From positions 434,001 to 498,000 of the forward strand of contig NZ_JBMWAN010000003.1 in NCBI RefSeq assembly GCF_049546785.1: a DNA stretch of 64,000 bases, given 5' to 3'. Of this stretch, positions 1 through 9,230 are shown in pieces. The notes under the pieces are model-generated. The model was not told the origin of the DNA and did no database searches. It saw only the letters and a program-made list of their open reading frames with translations. The position numbers and the translations under genes were made by a program. This DNA comes from Nitrospira_D sp035465795. GTDB taxonomy: Bacteria; Nitrospirota; Nitrospiria; Nitrospirales; Nitrospiraceae. Positions within the stretch are counted from its first letter, which is position 1. Each line of letters begins with the position of its first letter.

Positions 1-265
1 TGGCGGTGAGCATGATGATGGGGAGCATGGCTGTTTCCGGCGCCGATCGGAGCCGCTTGCAGACTTCAAGTCCGTCGATTTCCGGCAGCATCAGGTCGAG
101 CACCACCAGATCCGGTTTTTCGGCTCGCACCTGCTTGAGCCCTTCCGACCCGGTCGATGCGGTGACGGTGCGATAGCCTTCTTTGTCGAGGTAGAGCTTG
201 ACGAGCTGGAGGATATCCTTCTCGTCCTCGACGATGAGGATTTTCTTGGCCGATGAGGTGCTCAT
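1..265 (-). CDS. Response regulator receiver domain (partial, N-terminus only)
   Basis: The reverse strand reads from an ATG at 265 and runs off the window edge, leaving 88 residues. They form the first part of a CheY-like receiver domain: the acidic pair Glu13-Asp14 in ILIVEDE, the phospho-acceptor Asp57 in VVLDLMLP, and the conserved Thr in the IIMLTA strand near residue 87. The protein would take a phosphate from a sensor histidine kinase. The output domain lies outside the window, so it could be a PhoB/OmpR-type regulator or a single-domain regulator. It is divergent from ispH, with about 180 bases between the two starts. Confidence 0.9.
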   Translation of the reverse strand, partial: MSTSSAKKILIVEDEKDILQLVKLYLDKEGYRTVTASTGSEGLKQVRAEKPDLVVLDLMLPEIDGLEVCKRLRSAPETAMLPIIMLTA

Positions 266-445
266 GGTAGCGGCCCCAGCCTACGGAGGAGGGGGCAGGC
301 TGTCAAGCCGTCTCCGTGCGGACAGACAGAGGGGCCGAGAGGGCAAATCTGTTGACGGCCTTGGACGATCTGACGTAAGGTGAACCGTCCAAATCGAGTC
401 GCGGGGGCGGGCGACCCCTCCGCCAAGCGTGAAGGAGAACAGCCG

Positions 446-1411
446 ATGCTGAAGATATATCTTGCGAATCCTCGGGGGTTTTGCGCAGGGGTTGATCGGG
501 CGATTGATATCGTCGATCTCTCGCTCAAGAAGTACGGGGCGCCCATTTATGTCCGGCATGAAATTGTCCACAGCCGTCACGTGGTGAACTCGCTCCGGCA
601 AAAAGGGGCGGTGTTTGTGGAGGAGTTGAGCGAAGTGCCCGAGGGGTCTGTGGTGATCTTCAGCGCCCATGGTGTGGCCAAGTCCGTCTGGGAGGAGGCC
701 AATCAGCGTCGGTTGCACGTGATCGACGCGACCTGCCCGTTGGTCATCAAGGTTCATAACGAAGTGAACCGGGACTATACTCAGGGCTATGAATTGATCC
801 TGATCGGCCACGCCGGCCACCCGGAAGTGATCGGCACGTTGGGGCAGATCCCCGACAAGTTCCATTTGGTGTCGTCGGTTGAGGATGTTGAAAAGCTCGA
901 GGTGGATAACACCATCAACCTGTCCTATGTCACGCAGACAACGCTGAGCGTGGATGAGTGCCGCGACATTGTCGGCGCGCTCCACAAGCGGTTTCCGAGC
1001 ATCAAAGGTCCGCATCAGGAAGACATCTGTTATGCGACGCAAAACCGTCAGAATGCGGTGAAGGAGTTGTCCCGGCTGGTCGATGTCATTCTGGTCATCG
1101 GCTCGCCGAACAGTTCCAATTCCAACCGCCTGCGCGAGTTGGGCGAGCAATGCGGGATTCCGTCCTACCTGATCGACTCGGCCAGTGACATCAACCCGGA
1201 CTGGTTGAAGAACGCAAAGGCGGTCGGCATCGCCGCCGGCGCGTCTGCGCCTGAAGTCCTGGTCACGGAAGTGGTGGCCTTTCTGAGAAGCTCAGGTCCC
1301 TCTGAGCTGGAAGAGCTCACAGTGATCGAAGAAGACGTGGAATTCCTCCTGCCGAAAGAACTGGTCCAGATCGATTCTTCCAGCAAGCCCGCAGCCACCA
1401 TTGCCGGCTAA
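446..1411 (+). CDS. ispH: 4-hydroxy-3-methylbut-2-enyl diphosphate reductase (IspH)
   Basis: IspH catalyses the last step of the MEP pathway, reducing HMBPP to IPP and DMAPP with a 4Fe-4S cluster. The 321-residue protein has the family's three cluster cysteines: Cys13 in PRGFCAGV, one in DATCP and one in DICYAT. It also has the SPNSSNSNRL substrate loop. I chose the ATG at 446 because GAAGGAG sits just upstream and the protein then begins MLKIYLANPRG as in homologues; an in-frame ATG at 380 would add 22 unconserved residues. dxs and ispG of the same pathway lie 12-15 kb downstream, and the hopanoid genes that consume IPP lie between. Confidence 0.97.
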   Translation: MLKIYLANPRGFCAGVDRAIDIVDLSLKKYGAPIYVRHEIVHSRHVVNSLRQKGAVFVEELSEVPEGSVVIFSAHGVAKSVWEEANQRRLHVIDATCPLVIKVHNEVNRDYTQGYELILIGHAGHPEVIGTLGQIPDKFHLVSSVEDVEKLEVDNTINLSYVTQTTLSVDECRDIVGALHKRFPSIKGPHQEDICYATQNRQNAVKELSRLVDVILVIGSPNSSNSNRLRELGEQCGIPSYLIDSASDINPDWLKNAKAVGIAAGASAPEVLVTEVVAFLRSSGPSELEELTVIEEDVEFLLPKELVQIDSSSKPAATIAG

Positions 1412-1438
1412 TCTGTAAATCCAGCAACGCCATATATC

Positions 1439-1466
1439 TAGTAGGGGGTCAACTGGCTCCCTACTA
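1439..1466 (+). terminator. Hairpin after ispH, possible terminator
   Basis: TAGTAGGG (1439-1446) and CCCTACTA (1459-1466) form a perfect 8-bp stem with a 12-base loop, in the short gap between ispH and smc. No clean T-run follows directly, although TATTTTGGTTTTG lies about 10 bases on. It could end ispH transcription or be a transcript-stabilising hairpin. Confidence 0.4.
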
Positions 1467-1563
1467 CCAGCAGTATTTTGGTTTTGATTTCCTCGGTCCC
1501 CTATGTTACAAGGGCCGAGCGTTCGCGGGAGTCTTTTTCACTGGCTCAACGAAGGGTGAATCG

Positions 1564-4500
1564 ATGTATCTGAAATCGCTGGACATGCTGGGTTTCAAGT
1601 CCTTTGCCGAGTCGAGGATCACGTTCCCCGAGGGGGTCACGGCGATTGTCGGACCCAATGGAAGCGGAAAGAGTAATGTCGTCGACGCCATTCTCTGGGT
1701 GCTCGGCGAGCAAAGCACCAAGACCCTGCGAAGCGAAAAAATGGAAGACGTAATTTTCAACGGGACCGAGGTGCGGAAACCGTTGGGGATGGCGGAGGTG
1801 TCGCTGATTATCGGCGGGCTCGATCAAACCGCGCTCAAGTTTGAGAGCGGGGCGGGATTGCCGAATCAGTTGACCGAGTTTCAAGAGTTGATGATTACCC
1901 GCCGCTTGTATCGCAACGGCGACAGCGAATATCTGATCAATAAGACCGCGTGCCGGCTCAAGGACATTCGCAGTGTGCTGATGGACACCAGGGCCGGCAG
2001 CAAAGGGCATACGGTCATTGCGCAGGGGCAGATCGATCAGATCCTGAACGCCTCGCCTCAAGATCGGCGTGAGTTGATCGAGGAAACAGCCGGAATTGTC
2101 CGTTACAAGAAGCAGAAGGCCGAGGCGCTTCGCAAGCTCGACGCCACGCAGCAGAATCTCCTCCGGGTGCGCGACATCATTGCCGAAGTGAAGAAGCAGC
2201 TGAATTCGCTCGAACGGCAGGCGCGCCAGGCCCGTACCTATCAGACGTTGCAGCAGGAAGCCCGGGGGGTGGAGATCGAATTGCTTACCCGAGAATTCAG
2301 AGCCTTGCGCAACGGGCTGCATGAGGTTGAAGCCGAGGTGGTGTCTCTCGATCAGCAGGAATCGGAAACGGCCGCTGAACAAGCGCGCTCGACGACCGAT
2401 TTGGAGCAGTCCCGGCTGCAGGCGATTACGACCAGCGAAGCGATTGGCAAGATCCGTGAAGAATTGTCGGGGGTCGAGCATCAGCAGGCACAGGCATTGA
2501 CGGCCGCCGAGGTCGCGCGGAATCGGAGCCAGCTGTTCGATCAGCAGCAACAACAGGAAGCCGGCGAACTGGAGGATTTGGCGCGGGCGCAGGGGGATCT
2601 GGCCCAGTCGCTCGGGGGTCTTGAGGCATCGCTGGCGGCGATCGAGCGGGAATTGGCGGAGCGGGAATCGACGTTTGCCGAACTTGATCGTGAGATGGAG
2701 CGGTTGCTGGAGCAGCGGGCTGCGGCCGTCGCGGAAGAAGAGCGCGGGCGTCTCGATATCCTGCAACTGGCCGTGCAGGTGGCGAACACCGAGCAGACGG
2801 CGGTGCAGTTGACGATTCGGATGAAGGAAGTGACGGAGCGGGGCGCTCGCCTCTCCGCGGAGCAGGACGAGTTGCAGGGGCAGCGGGCCACGGCCGTGAC
2901 CCGGCATGAAGCGTTGCGCCAGGAGTATGGCGAAGCGGGTCGAATGGTCGTGAGCATTCGCGCTCAGCAGGAGGCGGTGCAAGGAGAATCCGCTCGAGTG
3001 GCGGAAGAGCTGCAGGCGCTTGATGTTCAGATTCTCCATCGATCGGAGGAACTGGCCGGAGTCGATTCGCGCCTCCAGGCTTTGCAGGGCGTGGTCCTTG
3101 AAGAAATGGGGTATGGACGGGCGGGAAGCGACGAGACCACCGCGCTGAAGTCGTGCGATGGAGTTCGCGATGCCATCGCTGAATGGCTGGTGATTCCACC
3201 TGGGATGGATCGCGCGGTGGAGTCGATCTTGGGCGAGCGGGTACACGGGTGGTTCGTCGATGAGCCCTCGGTCGCTCAGCGCGCCATCGGTTTTCTGCAG
3301 GAGAAAGCCCTTGGGCGCGGGACATTTATTCCCCAGCAGCCCCGCTGGGAGAGTGCAGGGATTGGAACCCGGTCATGGTGGTCCGCATTGGCGGGTCAGC
3401 CCGGCGTGGTCGGTCGCGCGGTGGACCTGGTTCAGACGGATGCGTCCCGGGTCGCGGCCAGGGATTGTCTCTTCGATCGCGTCGTCATTGTCGAGTCGCT
3501 GGAGCATGCCGTTCGTTTGTGGGGGCAACAACTCTGGACGGGGCAGGACGGACCCATCCTGGTGACGCTGGCGGGCGAAGTGATGGATGCCTCCGGCGTG
3601 ATCAGCGGCGGGCATGTCGGCGACGGCCAGGGATTATTGGAACGGCGGCGGGAAGTGGTCAGTTTGGAAGCCAGGCGCGCCGAGTTCACGACCTTGTTGG
3701 AGCAAGAGAAGCAGCGCCGGATTGAGTTGCAGGCGTTGGCGCAGGAGCTTGGCCACCAGGCCAGACAGCTGGCCGACTCGTTGCGGGATACGGAGATGCA
3801 GGATCTCTCGCTGAGAAAAGACGAAGAAAAGTTGCGGCAATTTCTCGCCGATCTCGATGTGAAGCTAACGGGGATCGAGGCTGAGATTCAAAAAGGGCTT
3901 GCCGACCGGCAGCGGTTTGAAGAAGAGGCTCGTTCGGCCGAGGCTCAGCTGGAACAGGTGGCGAACGAAAAGGCGAATCGGGAAGCCGGCCTTCTCACGG
4001 TAAGGGAACGGCTGGCGGCCATCGATCAGGAAGGCCGTGCGTTCCAGGAACGGGTGACGGAAGCGCGCCTGCTGTCCGAGGGGCTGCGGGCGAAACGGGG
4101 ACATGAGCAGGCGAACCGGACGCGCGTGATGCAGCAGCAGGTGGAAACCGAACAGCGCCGGCAGTCTCTGGCGGATCACCTTGAGGGGCTGGTTCAGGCC
4201 ATTCAGGAAAACCGTGAAGAACAGGCCCGCCAGGAGGCATTGTGCCAGGAGTTTGGCCTTGTTGCCAGCCGCATCAAGGCGGATCTGGTCACGGCACAAG
4301 AACAGCAGGCGCAGGATGTGGCGTCGAGCCAGGCGCTTGAGGCGAGGCTGGATGAGATCCGTCGCAGGATGTCGTCGGTGCGGGATGCACGGATGGCCGT
4401 CGAAGTCAGGCGGGCTGAATTGCGAACCCAGCTGAGCACGGTCGAGAGCACCCTGTCCGGCACGTATCAGCTCGACCCCGCGACGCTGACCCGCGAGGTT

Positions 4501-5253
4501 CCGGCGAGCGCCGAGCCTTCGGAGTCGGGAGAGGACACGGTCCGGCCCAATCCGCTGGCCCAGTCGCCCGATGCCGAATTGAAAGAGCAGCTTCAGAAGT
4601 TGCGCGACCGCCTCGATCGGATGGGGCCGATCAATCTGGCGGCGATCAGCGAGCACCAGGAGTTGGATCAGCGCTATACCTTCCTCTCCACGCAGGAGCA
4701 GGACTTGTCCAATTCCATCAGCTCGCTGAAAGAAATCATTCAACGGATCAATCGCACGACGAAAGACATGTTTGCGATGACCTTCGCGGAGCTGCAACAG
4801 AAGTTTACCGAGGTCTTCGGTCAGTTCTTCCCCGGCGGGCGGGCTGAATTGCAGCTGGTCGAGGAGCCGGTGGGGGAAAACGGAGAAAGTGACGGGCGCC
4901 AGGAACCGGGCGTTGAAATTGTCGCCCAACCGCCAGGTAAGCGGCTCAAGAGCATTACGATGCTGTCCGGCGGAGAAAAGACTCTGACCGCCATGGCCCT
5001 CCTGTTCGCGAGTTTTTTGATCCGGCCGACACCGTTCTGCCTGCTGGACGAAATCGATGCGCCGCTCGATGAAGAAAACATCGGGCGCTTTACCAGTGTG
5101 TTGAGAACCATGGCGCAGAGCGCGCAGTTCCTTGTTATCACGCACAACAAGCGTACCATGTCGATCGCCGATTCCTTATTCGGGGTGACGATGGAGGAGC
5201 CGGGGGTGTCGAAAATCGTATCGGTGAGGCTCGGCGACTTGCAGCCGGCCTAA
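1564..5253 (+). CDS. smc: Chromosome segregation protein SMC
   Basis: SMC is the ATPase of the bacterial condensin that compacts and segregates chromosomes with ScpA/ScpB. The 1229-residue length fits the family. The N-terminal head has the Walker A motif GPNGSGKSN near residues 32-40. Two long Gln/Glu/Arg/Ala-rich coiled coils flank a hinge at about residues 520-680 (YGRAGSDETT to VISGGHVGDGQG). The C-terminal head has the ABC signature LSGGEK at about 1134 and the Walker B stretch FCLLDEIDAPLD. The start is preceded by a GAAGGGTG-like ribosome binding site. It stands alone between ispH and the cyclase gene; ScpA/B are not in the window. Confidence 0.97.
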   Translation: MYLKSLDMLGFKSFAESRITFPEGVTAIVGPNGSGKSNVVDAILWVLGEQSTKTLRSEKMEDVIFNGTEVRKPLGMAEVSLIIGGLDQTALKFESGAGLPNQLTEFQELMITRRLYRNGDSEYLINKTACRLKDIRSVLMDTRAGSKGHTVIAQGQIDQILNASPQDRRELIEETAGIVRYKKQKAEALRKLDATQQNLLRVRDIIAEVKKQLNSLERQARQARTYQTLQQEARGVEIELLTREFRALRNGLHEVEAEVVSLDQQESETAAEQARSTTDLEQSRLQAITTSEAIGKIREELSGVEHQQAQALTAAEVARNRSQLFDQQQQQEAGELEDLARAQGDLAQSLGGLEASLAAIERELAERESTFAELDREMERLLEQRAAAVAEEERGRLDILQLAVQVANTEQTAVQLTIRMKEVTERGARLSAEQDELQGQRATAVTRHEALRQEYGEAGRMVVSIRAQQEAVQGESARVAEELQALDVQILHRSEELAGVDSRLQALQGVVLEEMGYGRAGSDETTALKSCDGVRDAIAEWLVIPPGMDRAVESILGERVHGWFVDEPSVAQRAIGFLQEKALGRGTFIPQQPRWESAGIGTRSWWSALAGQPGVVGRAVDLVQTDASRVAARDCLFDRVVIVESLEHAVRLWGQQLWTGQDGPILVTLAGEVMDASGVISGGHVGDGQGLLERRREVVSLEARRAEFTTLLEQEKQRRIELQALAQELGHQARQLADSLRDTEMQDLSLRKDEEKLRQFLADLDVKLTGIEAEIQKGLADRQRFEEEARSAEAQLEQVANEKANREAGLLTVRERLAAIDQEGRAFQERVTEARLLSEGLRAKRGHEQANRTRVMQQQVETEQRRQSLADHLEGLVQAIQENREEQARQEALCQEFGLVASRIKADLVTAQEQQAQDVASSQALEARLDEIRRRMSSVRDARMAVEVRRAELRTQLSTVESTLSGTYQLDPATLTREVPASAEPSESGEDTVRPNPLAQSPDAELKEQLQKLRDRLDRMGPINLAAISEHQELDQRYTFLSTQEQDLSNSISSLKEIIQRINRTTKDMFAMTFAELQQKFTEVFGQFFPGGRAELQLVEEPVGENGESDGRQEPGVEIVAQPPGKRLKSITMLSGGEKTLTAMALLFASFLIRPTPFCLLDEIDAPLDEENIGRFTSVLRTMAQSAQFLVITHNKRTMSIADSLFGVTMEEPGVSKIVSVRLGDLQPA

Positions 5254-5311
5254 GCCGGTCGTAACGCGCGAATATTCAAGAGGACTTTCATCCTTCTTCA
5301 TCCTCCTTCTC

Positions 5312-5340
5312 TTGACTCATCTAGAGGCGTCTGTTATAAG
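5312..5340 (+). promoter_or_regulatory. Sigma-70-type promoter ahead of squalene-hopene cyclase
   Basis: TTGACT at 5312-5317 and TATAAG at 5335-5340 are separated by exactly 17 bases, a near-consensus housekeeping promoter about 105 bases before the shc start. It is the likely origin of the shc-hpnG-mlaEFDC transcript. Confidence 0.65.
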
Positions 5341-5444
5341 CCCAGCGATGGGCTGCTCGCCAAGCAGTGTGGTGCTGACGATGCCGTGAGTGTGCCGTGC
5401 ACCCTTCCGTCTCTCCGTCCATCTCATAGGTTCACTAGAAATCG

Positions 5445-7622
5445 ATGAAGCTTTTTCGCACACTGTTTTCCCGACTTTCTGACAGTTTCCTCGCCAATAT
5501 TCCAGGGAAATTCACCCCGGCGGCAGAGCCTGCGACCGCGCCTCCGCTTCGGCTGGTTTCTGACAAGGCCGCATCCCTGTCCTCCGTCGATTCGGCATCG
5601 CGCCGGTCCCAGAGCCATGCGGTGAGTCAGCCGGACGCCATTGACGATGCGATCCGCCGAAGCCAGGCCTGGTTTCTCTCGAAGCAGGATCCCGTCGAGG
5701 GCTATTGGGTCGCGGAACTGGAGGCCGATACGACGCTGACTTCGGAGTATGTGATGCTCCGGCGGTTTCTCGATTGTGTGGATCCTGTCCGCCAGGAACA
5801 GGCCGTCCGGTACCTGAGGTCGATGCAGCTCCCGGATGGCGGCTGGCCGATTTACTATGGCGGACCGGCTGAAATCAGCGCATCGGTGAAGGCCTACTTT
5901 GCGCTCAAGTTAAGCGGAGTCCCGGCATCGGAGCCGTTCATGTTGCGGGCCCGCGACCGCATCCTCGCGATGGGCGGCGTGGTGCAGGCGAACGTCTTTA
6001 CGAAAATCGCGCTGGCGTTGTTCGATCAGTATGACTGGGAAGGTGTCCCCCACATGCCGGTCGAACTCATGCTGCTGCCGAAGCGATTCTATTTTAGCAT
6101 TTACGCGATCTCCTATTGGTCCCGCGCGGTGTTGATTCCCCTGCTGATCGTGTTTGCCCATCAACCGGTCTGCCGCATCCCGAATGAGCAGGGCATCGAT
6201 GAGCTCTATACCGTTCCGCGGGCGCAAGTGCGTTTCTGGAAATATCCGCCCTTCAACAAGGATCAAGACTGGTTCACGCCGCATAACCTGTTCGTCATGC
6301 TGGACGTGGTACTGAAGCTCTATGACCGGATGCCGCTTATGTGGCTGCGTGAGAAAGCCCTCCATAAGGCGGCGACCTGGATGCTGGAGCATTTAAAAGG
6401 CAGCGGCGGACTGGGCGCGATCTACCCCGCGATGGCGAACTCGGTCATGGCGCTGCGCTGCCTGGGCTATGAGATGGACGATCCCCTGGTGCAGAAAGCC
6501 CTCCGGGAAATCGAGGAGCTTGAGGTGTATGAGACCGCGACGGTCGATGGCCAGCGGGTGTCCACGCTCCACCTGCAACCCTGTTTTTCGCCGATCTGGG
6601 ACACGGCGCTGCTGACGAATGCGTTGATCGAGGCGGGCATGCCGCAGGATCATCCTGCGCTGGTCAAGGCCGGGGCCTATCTCATGTCCCGACAGACCAA
6701 GACGGTCGGCGACTGGACGATTTCCTCTTCTCATACCGAACCGGGCGGGTGGTACTTCCAGTTTGAAAACGAATTGTATCCGGACGTCGATGACTCCGCC
6801 GTGGTGCTGATGGCGTTGTCCAAGCTGAAGATGCCGCAGCCGGCCGAGCAGCGGGAATCGATTCGTCGGGGAATGCAGTGGGTTCTGGCGATGCAGAGTT
6901 CCGACGGGGGGTGGGGTGCGTACGACAAGGACAACAACCGCGTCGTCTTCAACTATATCCCGTTCGCCGATCATAAGGCGTTGTTAGATCCGAGTACGGC
7001 GGATCTCGCCGGGCGCTGTTTGGAAATGCTGGCGGCGCTGGGCTACGATCGGACTCATCCGGCCGTGCAACCCGCACTGGCGTTTTTGAAAAGAGATCAG
7101 GAAGAGGACGGCAGCTGGTTTGGCCGGTGGGGGGTCAATTACATCTATGGCACCTGGTCGGTTCTCGCCGGGCTCCGGGCGATCGGCGAAGACCTATCTG
7201 CCCCCTATATTCGCCGGGCCGTGTCCTGGCTGGAATCAAAGCAGAATCCCGATGGGGGCTGGGGAGAATCCTGCCTGTCCTATGCAGAGGCTGCGCATAG
7301 CGGGAAAGGGGAGAGCACGCCGTCGCAAACCGCCTGGGCGTTGATGGCCTTGATGTCGGCCGGCGTCACGGATTCGTTCAGCGTCGCGCGGGGGATCCAA
7401 TTTCTCCTGCGACATCAACTCAAGGATGGATCATGGGAAGAAGTGGCCCACACCGGCACCGGTTTCCCGCGGGTCTTCTATCTCCGTTATCACTGGTACT
7501 GCCAATACTTCCCGTTATGGGCGCTCGCGATGTACCGCAACCTTCGATCCCGGGGCCGCATGCGGGCAGAAGAAGTCCGCCAGCAAGTGGAATCGGCCGG
7601 GTCCTATCGGTTTGATCGTTGA
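5445..7622 (+). CDS. shc: Squalene-hopene cyclase
   Basis: The enzyme cyclises squalene to hopene/hopanol, the committed step of hopanoid synthesis, as a monotopic membrane protein. Visible features are the catalytic DVDD motif (DXDD type) at residues 447-450 and several QW repeats such as QLPDGGW, QSSDGGWGAYD, QEEDGSW, QNPDGGWGES and QLKDGSW. At 725 residues it exceeds many bacterial cyclases, because about the first 60 residues form a Ser/Ala/Pro-rich extension before the conserved domain begins at DAIRRSQAWFLSKQ. The stop codon overlaps the TTG start of hpnG by four bases, so the two are translationally coupled. Confidence 0.97.
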   Translation: MKLFRTLFSRLSDSFLANIPGKFTPAAEPATAPPLRLVSDKAASLSSVDSASRRSQSHAVSQPDAIDDAIRRSQAWFLSKQDPVEGYWVAELEADTTLTSEYVMLRRFLDCVDPVRQEQAVRYLRSMQLPDGGWPIYYGGPAEISASVKAYFALKLSGVPASEPFMLRARDRILAMGGVVQANVFTKIALALFDQYDWEGVPHMPVELMLLPKRFYFSIYAISYWSRAVLIPLLIVFAHQPVCRIPNEQGIDELYTVPRAQVRFWKYPPFNKDQDWFTPHNLFVMLDVVLKLYDRMPLMWLREKALHKAATWMLEHLKGSGGLGAIYPAMANSVMALRCLGYEMDDPLVQKALREIEELEVYETATVDGQRVSTLHLQPCFSPIWDTALLTNALIEAGMPQDHPALVKAGAYLMSRQTKTVGDWTISSSHTEPGGWYFQFENELYPDVDDSAVVLMALSKLKMPQPAEQRESIRRGMQWVLAMQSSDGGWGAYDKDNNRVVFNYIPFADHKALLDPSTADLAGRCLEMLAALGYDRTHPAVQPALAFLKRDQEEDGSWFGRWGVNYIYGTWSVLAGLRAIGEDLSAPYIRRAVSWLESKQNPDGGWGESCLSYAEAAHSGKGESTPSQTAWALMALMSAGVTDSFSVARGIQFLLRHQLKDGSWEEVAHTGTGFPRVFYLRYHWYCQYFPLWALAMYRNLRSRGRMRAEEVRQQVESAGSYRFDR

Positions 7623-8464
7623 CGGACACGCACCCTTCGTCCGCCCGTGCTCCCCTAGGTTCCGGCTCGACCCCATGCACGCGTATTGCCATCTTTGTTG
7701 CAACTGTCTGGGAGTTTGCCGCGGTGCGAGCCGCGTTGCCTGGCGGCAGGGCCGAGCGATGTCTCGGCAAGCCGGTGTATGTCGCCACGGTGGGTTCCGG
7801 GGAATGCTGGGTGGTGCAAACCGGTGTGGGGTTAAAGAAGGCCGGCGCAAGCGCGCGCGCGTTGTTTCAGAAGCAGACATTTGCGCTGAGCCTTTCGGCC
7901 GGGTTTGCCTGCGCCTTGACGGCCGCGGAGATCGGCGATGTCCTGACGGGGACGGAAGTGGCCGTCGTCGATGCCGGAAGCCCTGGGCCGCTGGAGTATT
8001 GTGATGTCGCGGGGCCGTCACGGGACCGTTTCTATGCAGTCCTGGGCGGGATCCGTCCGGCCTTCCGCTGTATCACCGGCCGATTTGTTTCAATCGACCG
8101 CATTGTGGGGCGGGCTTCCGACAAGGAGGCGTTGGCTCAACGCACCGGGGCTATCGGGCTGGATATGGAGAGTGCGGCGTTGGCGCGCGAATCCGCCGCA
8201 GTGCAGATTCCCTTTGTGATCGTGCGGACCGTATCGGATCTGCTCGAAGAGGATCTTCCTCTTGACTTCAATTTGTTTCTCAGGCCCACTGGGTGGCTCA
8301 AAGGGGTCGCTGCAGTATTGGCAAATCCCATGAGCCTGATGGGCCTGGCGAGGCTTCGACGACAAAGCGCGGCGGCCGCGCACAGTCTGACACGTGCGTT
8401 GGGCACCTCGATCGAGACGTTTTTCGCGGAGAGGCCGGATCTACACGGACAGACAATGCGATGA
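7619..8464 (+). CDS. hpnG: Hopanoid-associated nucleoside phosphorylase (HpnG)
   Basis: HpnG-type phosphorylases remove adenine from adenosylhopane to give ribosylhopane, after HpnH has joined adenosine to diploptene. The 281-residue protein has the purine/uridine phosphorylase fold signature GLDMESAALARES and a preceding DRIVGRASDKEAL stretch. The TTG start at 7619 overlaps the shc stop as TTGA, and the gene ends in an ATGA overlap with the next gene. Identity rests on weak phosphorylase motifs plus this strict linkage to shc; a general MTA/SAH-nucleosidase-like enzyme is the alternative. Confidence 0.8.
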   Translation: MTDTHPSSARAPLGSGSTPCTRIAIFVATVWEFAAVRAALPGGRAERCLGKPVYVATVGSGECWVVQTGVGLKKAGASARALFQKQTFALSLSAGFACALTAAEIGDVLTGTEVAVVDAGSPGPLEYCDVAGPSRDRFYAVLGGIRPAFRCITGRFVSIDRIVGRASDKEALAQRTGAIGLDMESAALARESAAVQIPFVIVRTVSDLLEEDLPLDFNLFLRPTGWLKGVAAVLANPMSLMGLARLRRQSAAAAHSLTRALGTSIETFFAERPDLHGQTMR

Positions 8465-9228
8465 CGATTCTGCGCTACATCGGACGACCGGTGCTGACAT
8501 CTGTGCGGGAAATGGGCCGTATGCTCATCTTTCTGCTGTCCTCATTCGGCTGGCTCGCACGCCCGCCGCTGCGCCCGGCACAATTCGTCAAACAGTTGCA
8601 CTTCATCGGCTATAAATCGACGTTTGTCGTCGTGCTGACGGCCGGGTTTACCGGCATGGTGCTGGCGCTGCAGGGCTATTACACGTTGCGGAAATTTGGC
8701 TCCGAAGGGTTGCTCGGATCTGCCGTGGCCTTGAGCATGATTCGCGAACTCGGGCCGGTGCTGGCCGCGCTCATGGTGACGGCTCGGGCCGGGTCGGCCA
8801 TGACGGCCGAAATCGGCATCATGCGGATTACCGAGCAGATCGACGCGCTCGATACGATGGCCATCAATCCGCTTCAATATCTCATCGCTCCCAAGCTGGT
8901 CGCGGGCTTGATCGGGGTGCCGCTCTTGGTGGCGATTTTCGACGTCGTCGGGATTTATGGAGGCTACATCGTTGGTGTCGACCTGCTGGGAGTCAATGCG
9001 GGATCGTACTGGAACTCGATCGAGTCGGCGGTCGAGTGGAAAGATGTGTACGGCGGCATTCTCAAATCGATCAGCTTCGGCCTGATCGTCAGCTGGGTCT
9101 GTTGTTTCAAGGGGTTCTACACCCGCATGAGCGCCGAGGGCCTGGGAACGGCCACGACGGAAGCGGTTGTCCTGTCGTCCGTGCTGATTCTGGTGTGGGA
9201 CTATTTCCTGACGTCGGTGTTGCTGTAA
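8461..9228 (+). CDS. mlaE: MlaE-type ABC transporter permease
   Basis: This is the inner-membrane permease of an Mla-type lipid transporter that moves phospholipids (or here perhaps hopanoids) between membranes. The 255-residue protein carries the family core FTGMVLALQGYY, followed by SMIRELGPVLAALMVTARAGSAMTAEIG-like sequence, and about five membrane segments. I placed the start at the ATG at 8461, which overlaps the hpnG stop as ATGA; a longer reading frame upstream is only the shadow of hpnG. mlaF, mlaD and an mlaC-like gene follow in order. Confidence 0.93.
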   Translation: MTILRYIGRPVLTSVREMGRMLIFLLSSFGWLARPPLRPAQFVKQLHFIGYKSTFVVVLTAGFTGMVLALQGYYTLRKFGSEGLLGSAVALSMIRELGPVLAALMVTARAGSAMTAEIGIMRITEQIDALDTMAINPLQYLIAPKLVAGLIGVPLLVAIFDVVGIYGGYIVGVDLLGVNAGSYWNSIESAVEWKDVYGGILKSISFGLIVSWVCCFKGFYTRMSAEGLGTATTEAVVLSSVLILVWDYFLTSVLL

Positions 9229-9230
9229 TC

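Noticed and set aside
1546..3246. Long reverse-strand open frame of 566 codons opposite smc
   Set aside because: It is the antisense shadow of a GC-rich coiled-coil gene. The product is a His/Leu/Arg-rich string with no domain, while smc on the + strand has full motifs.
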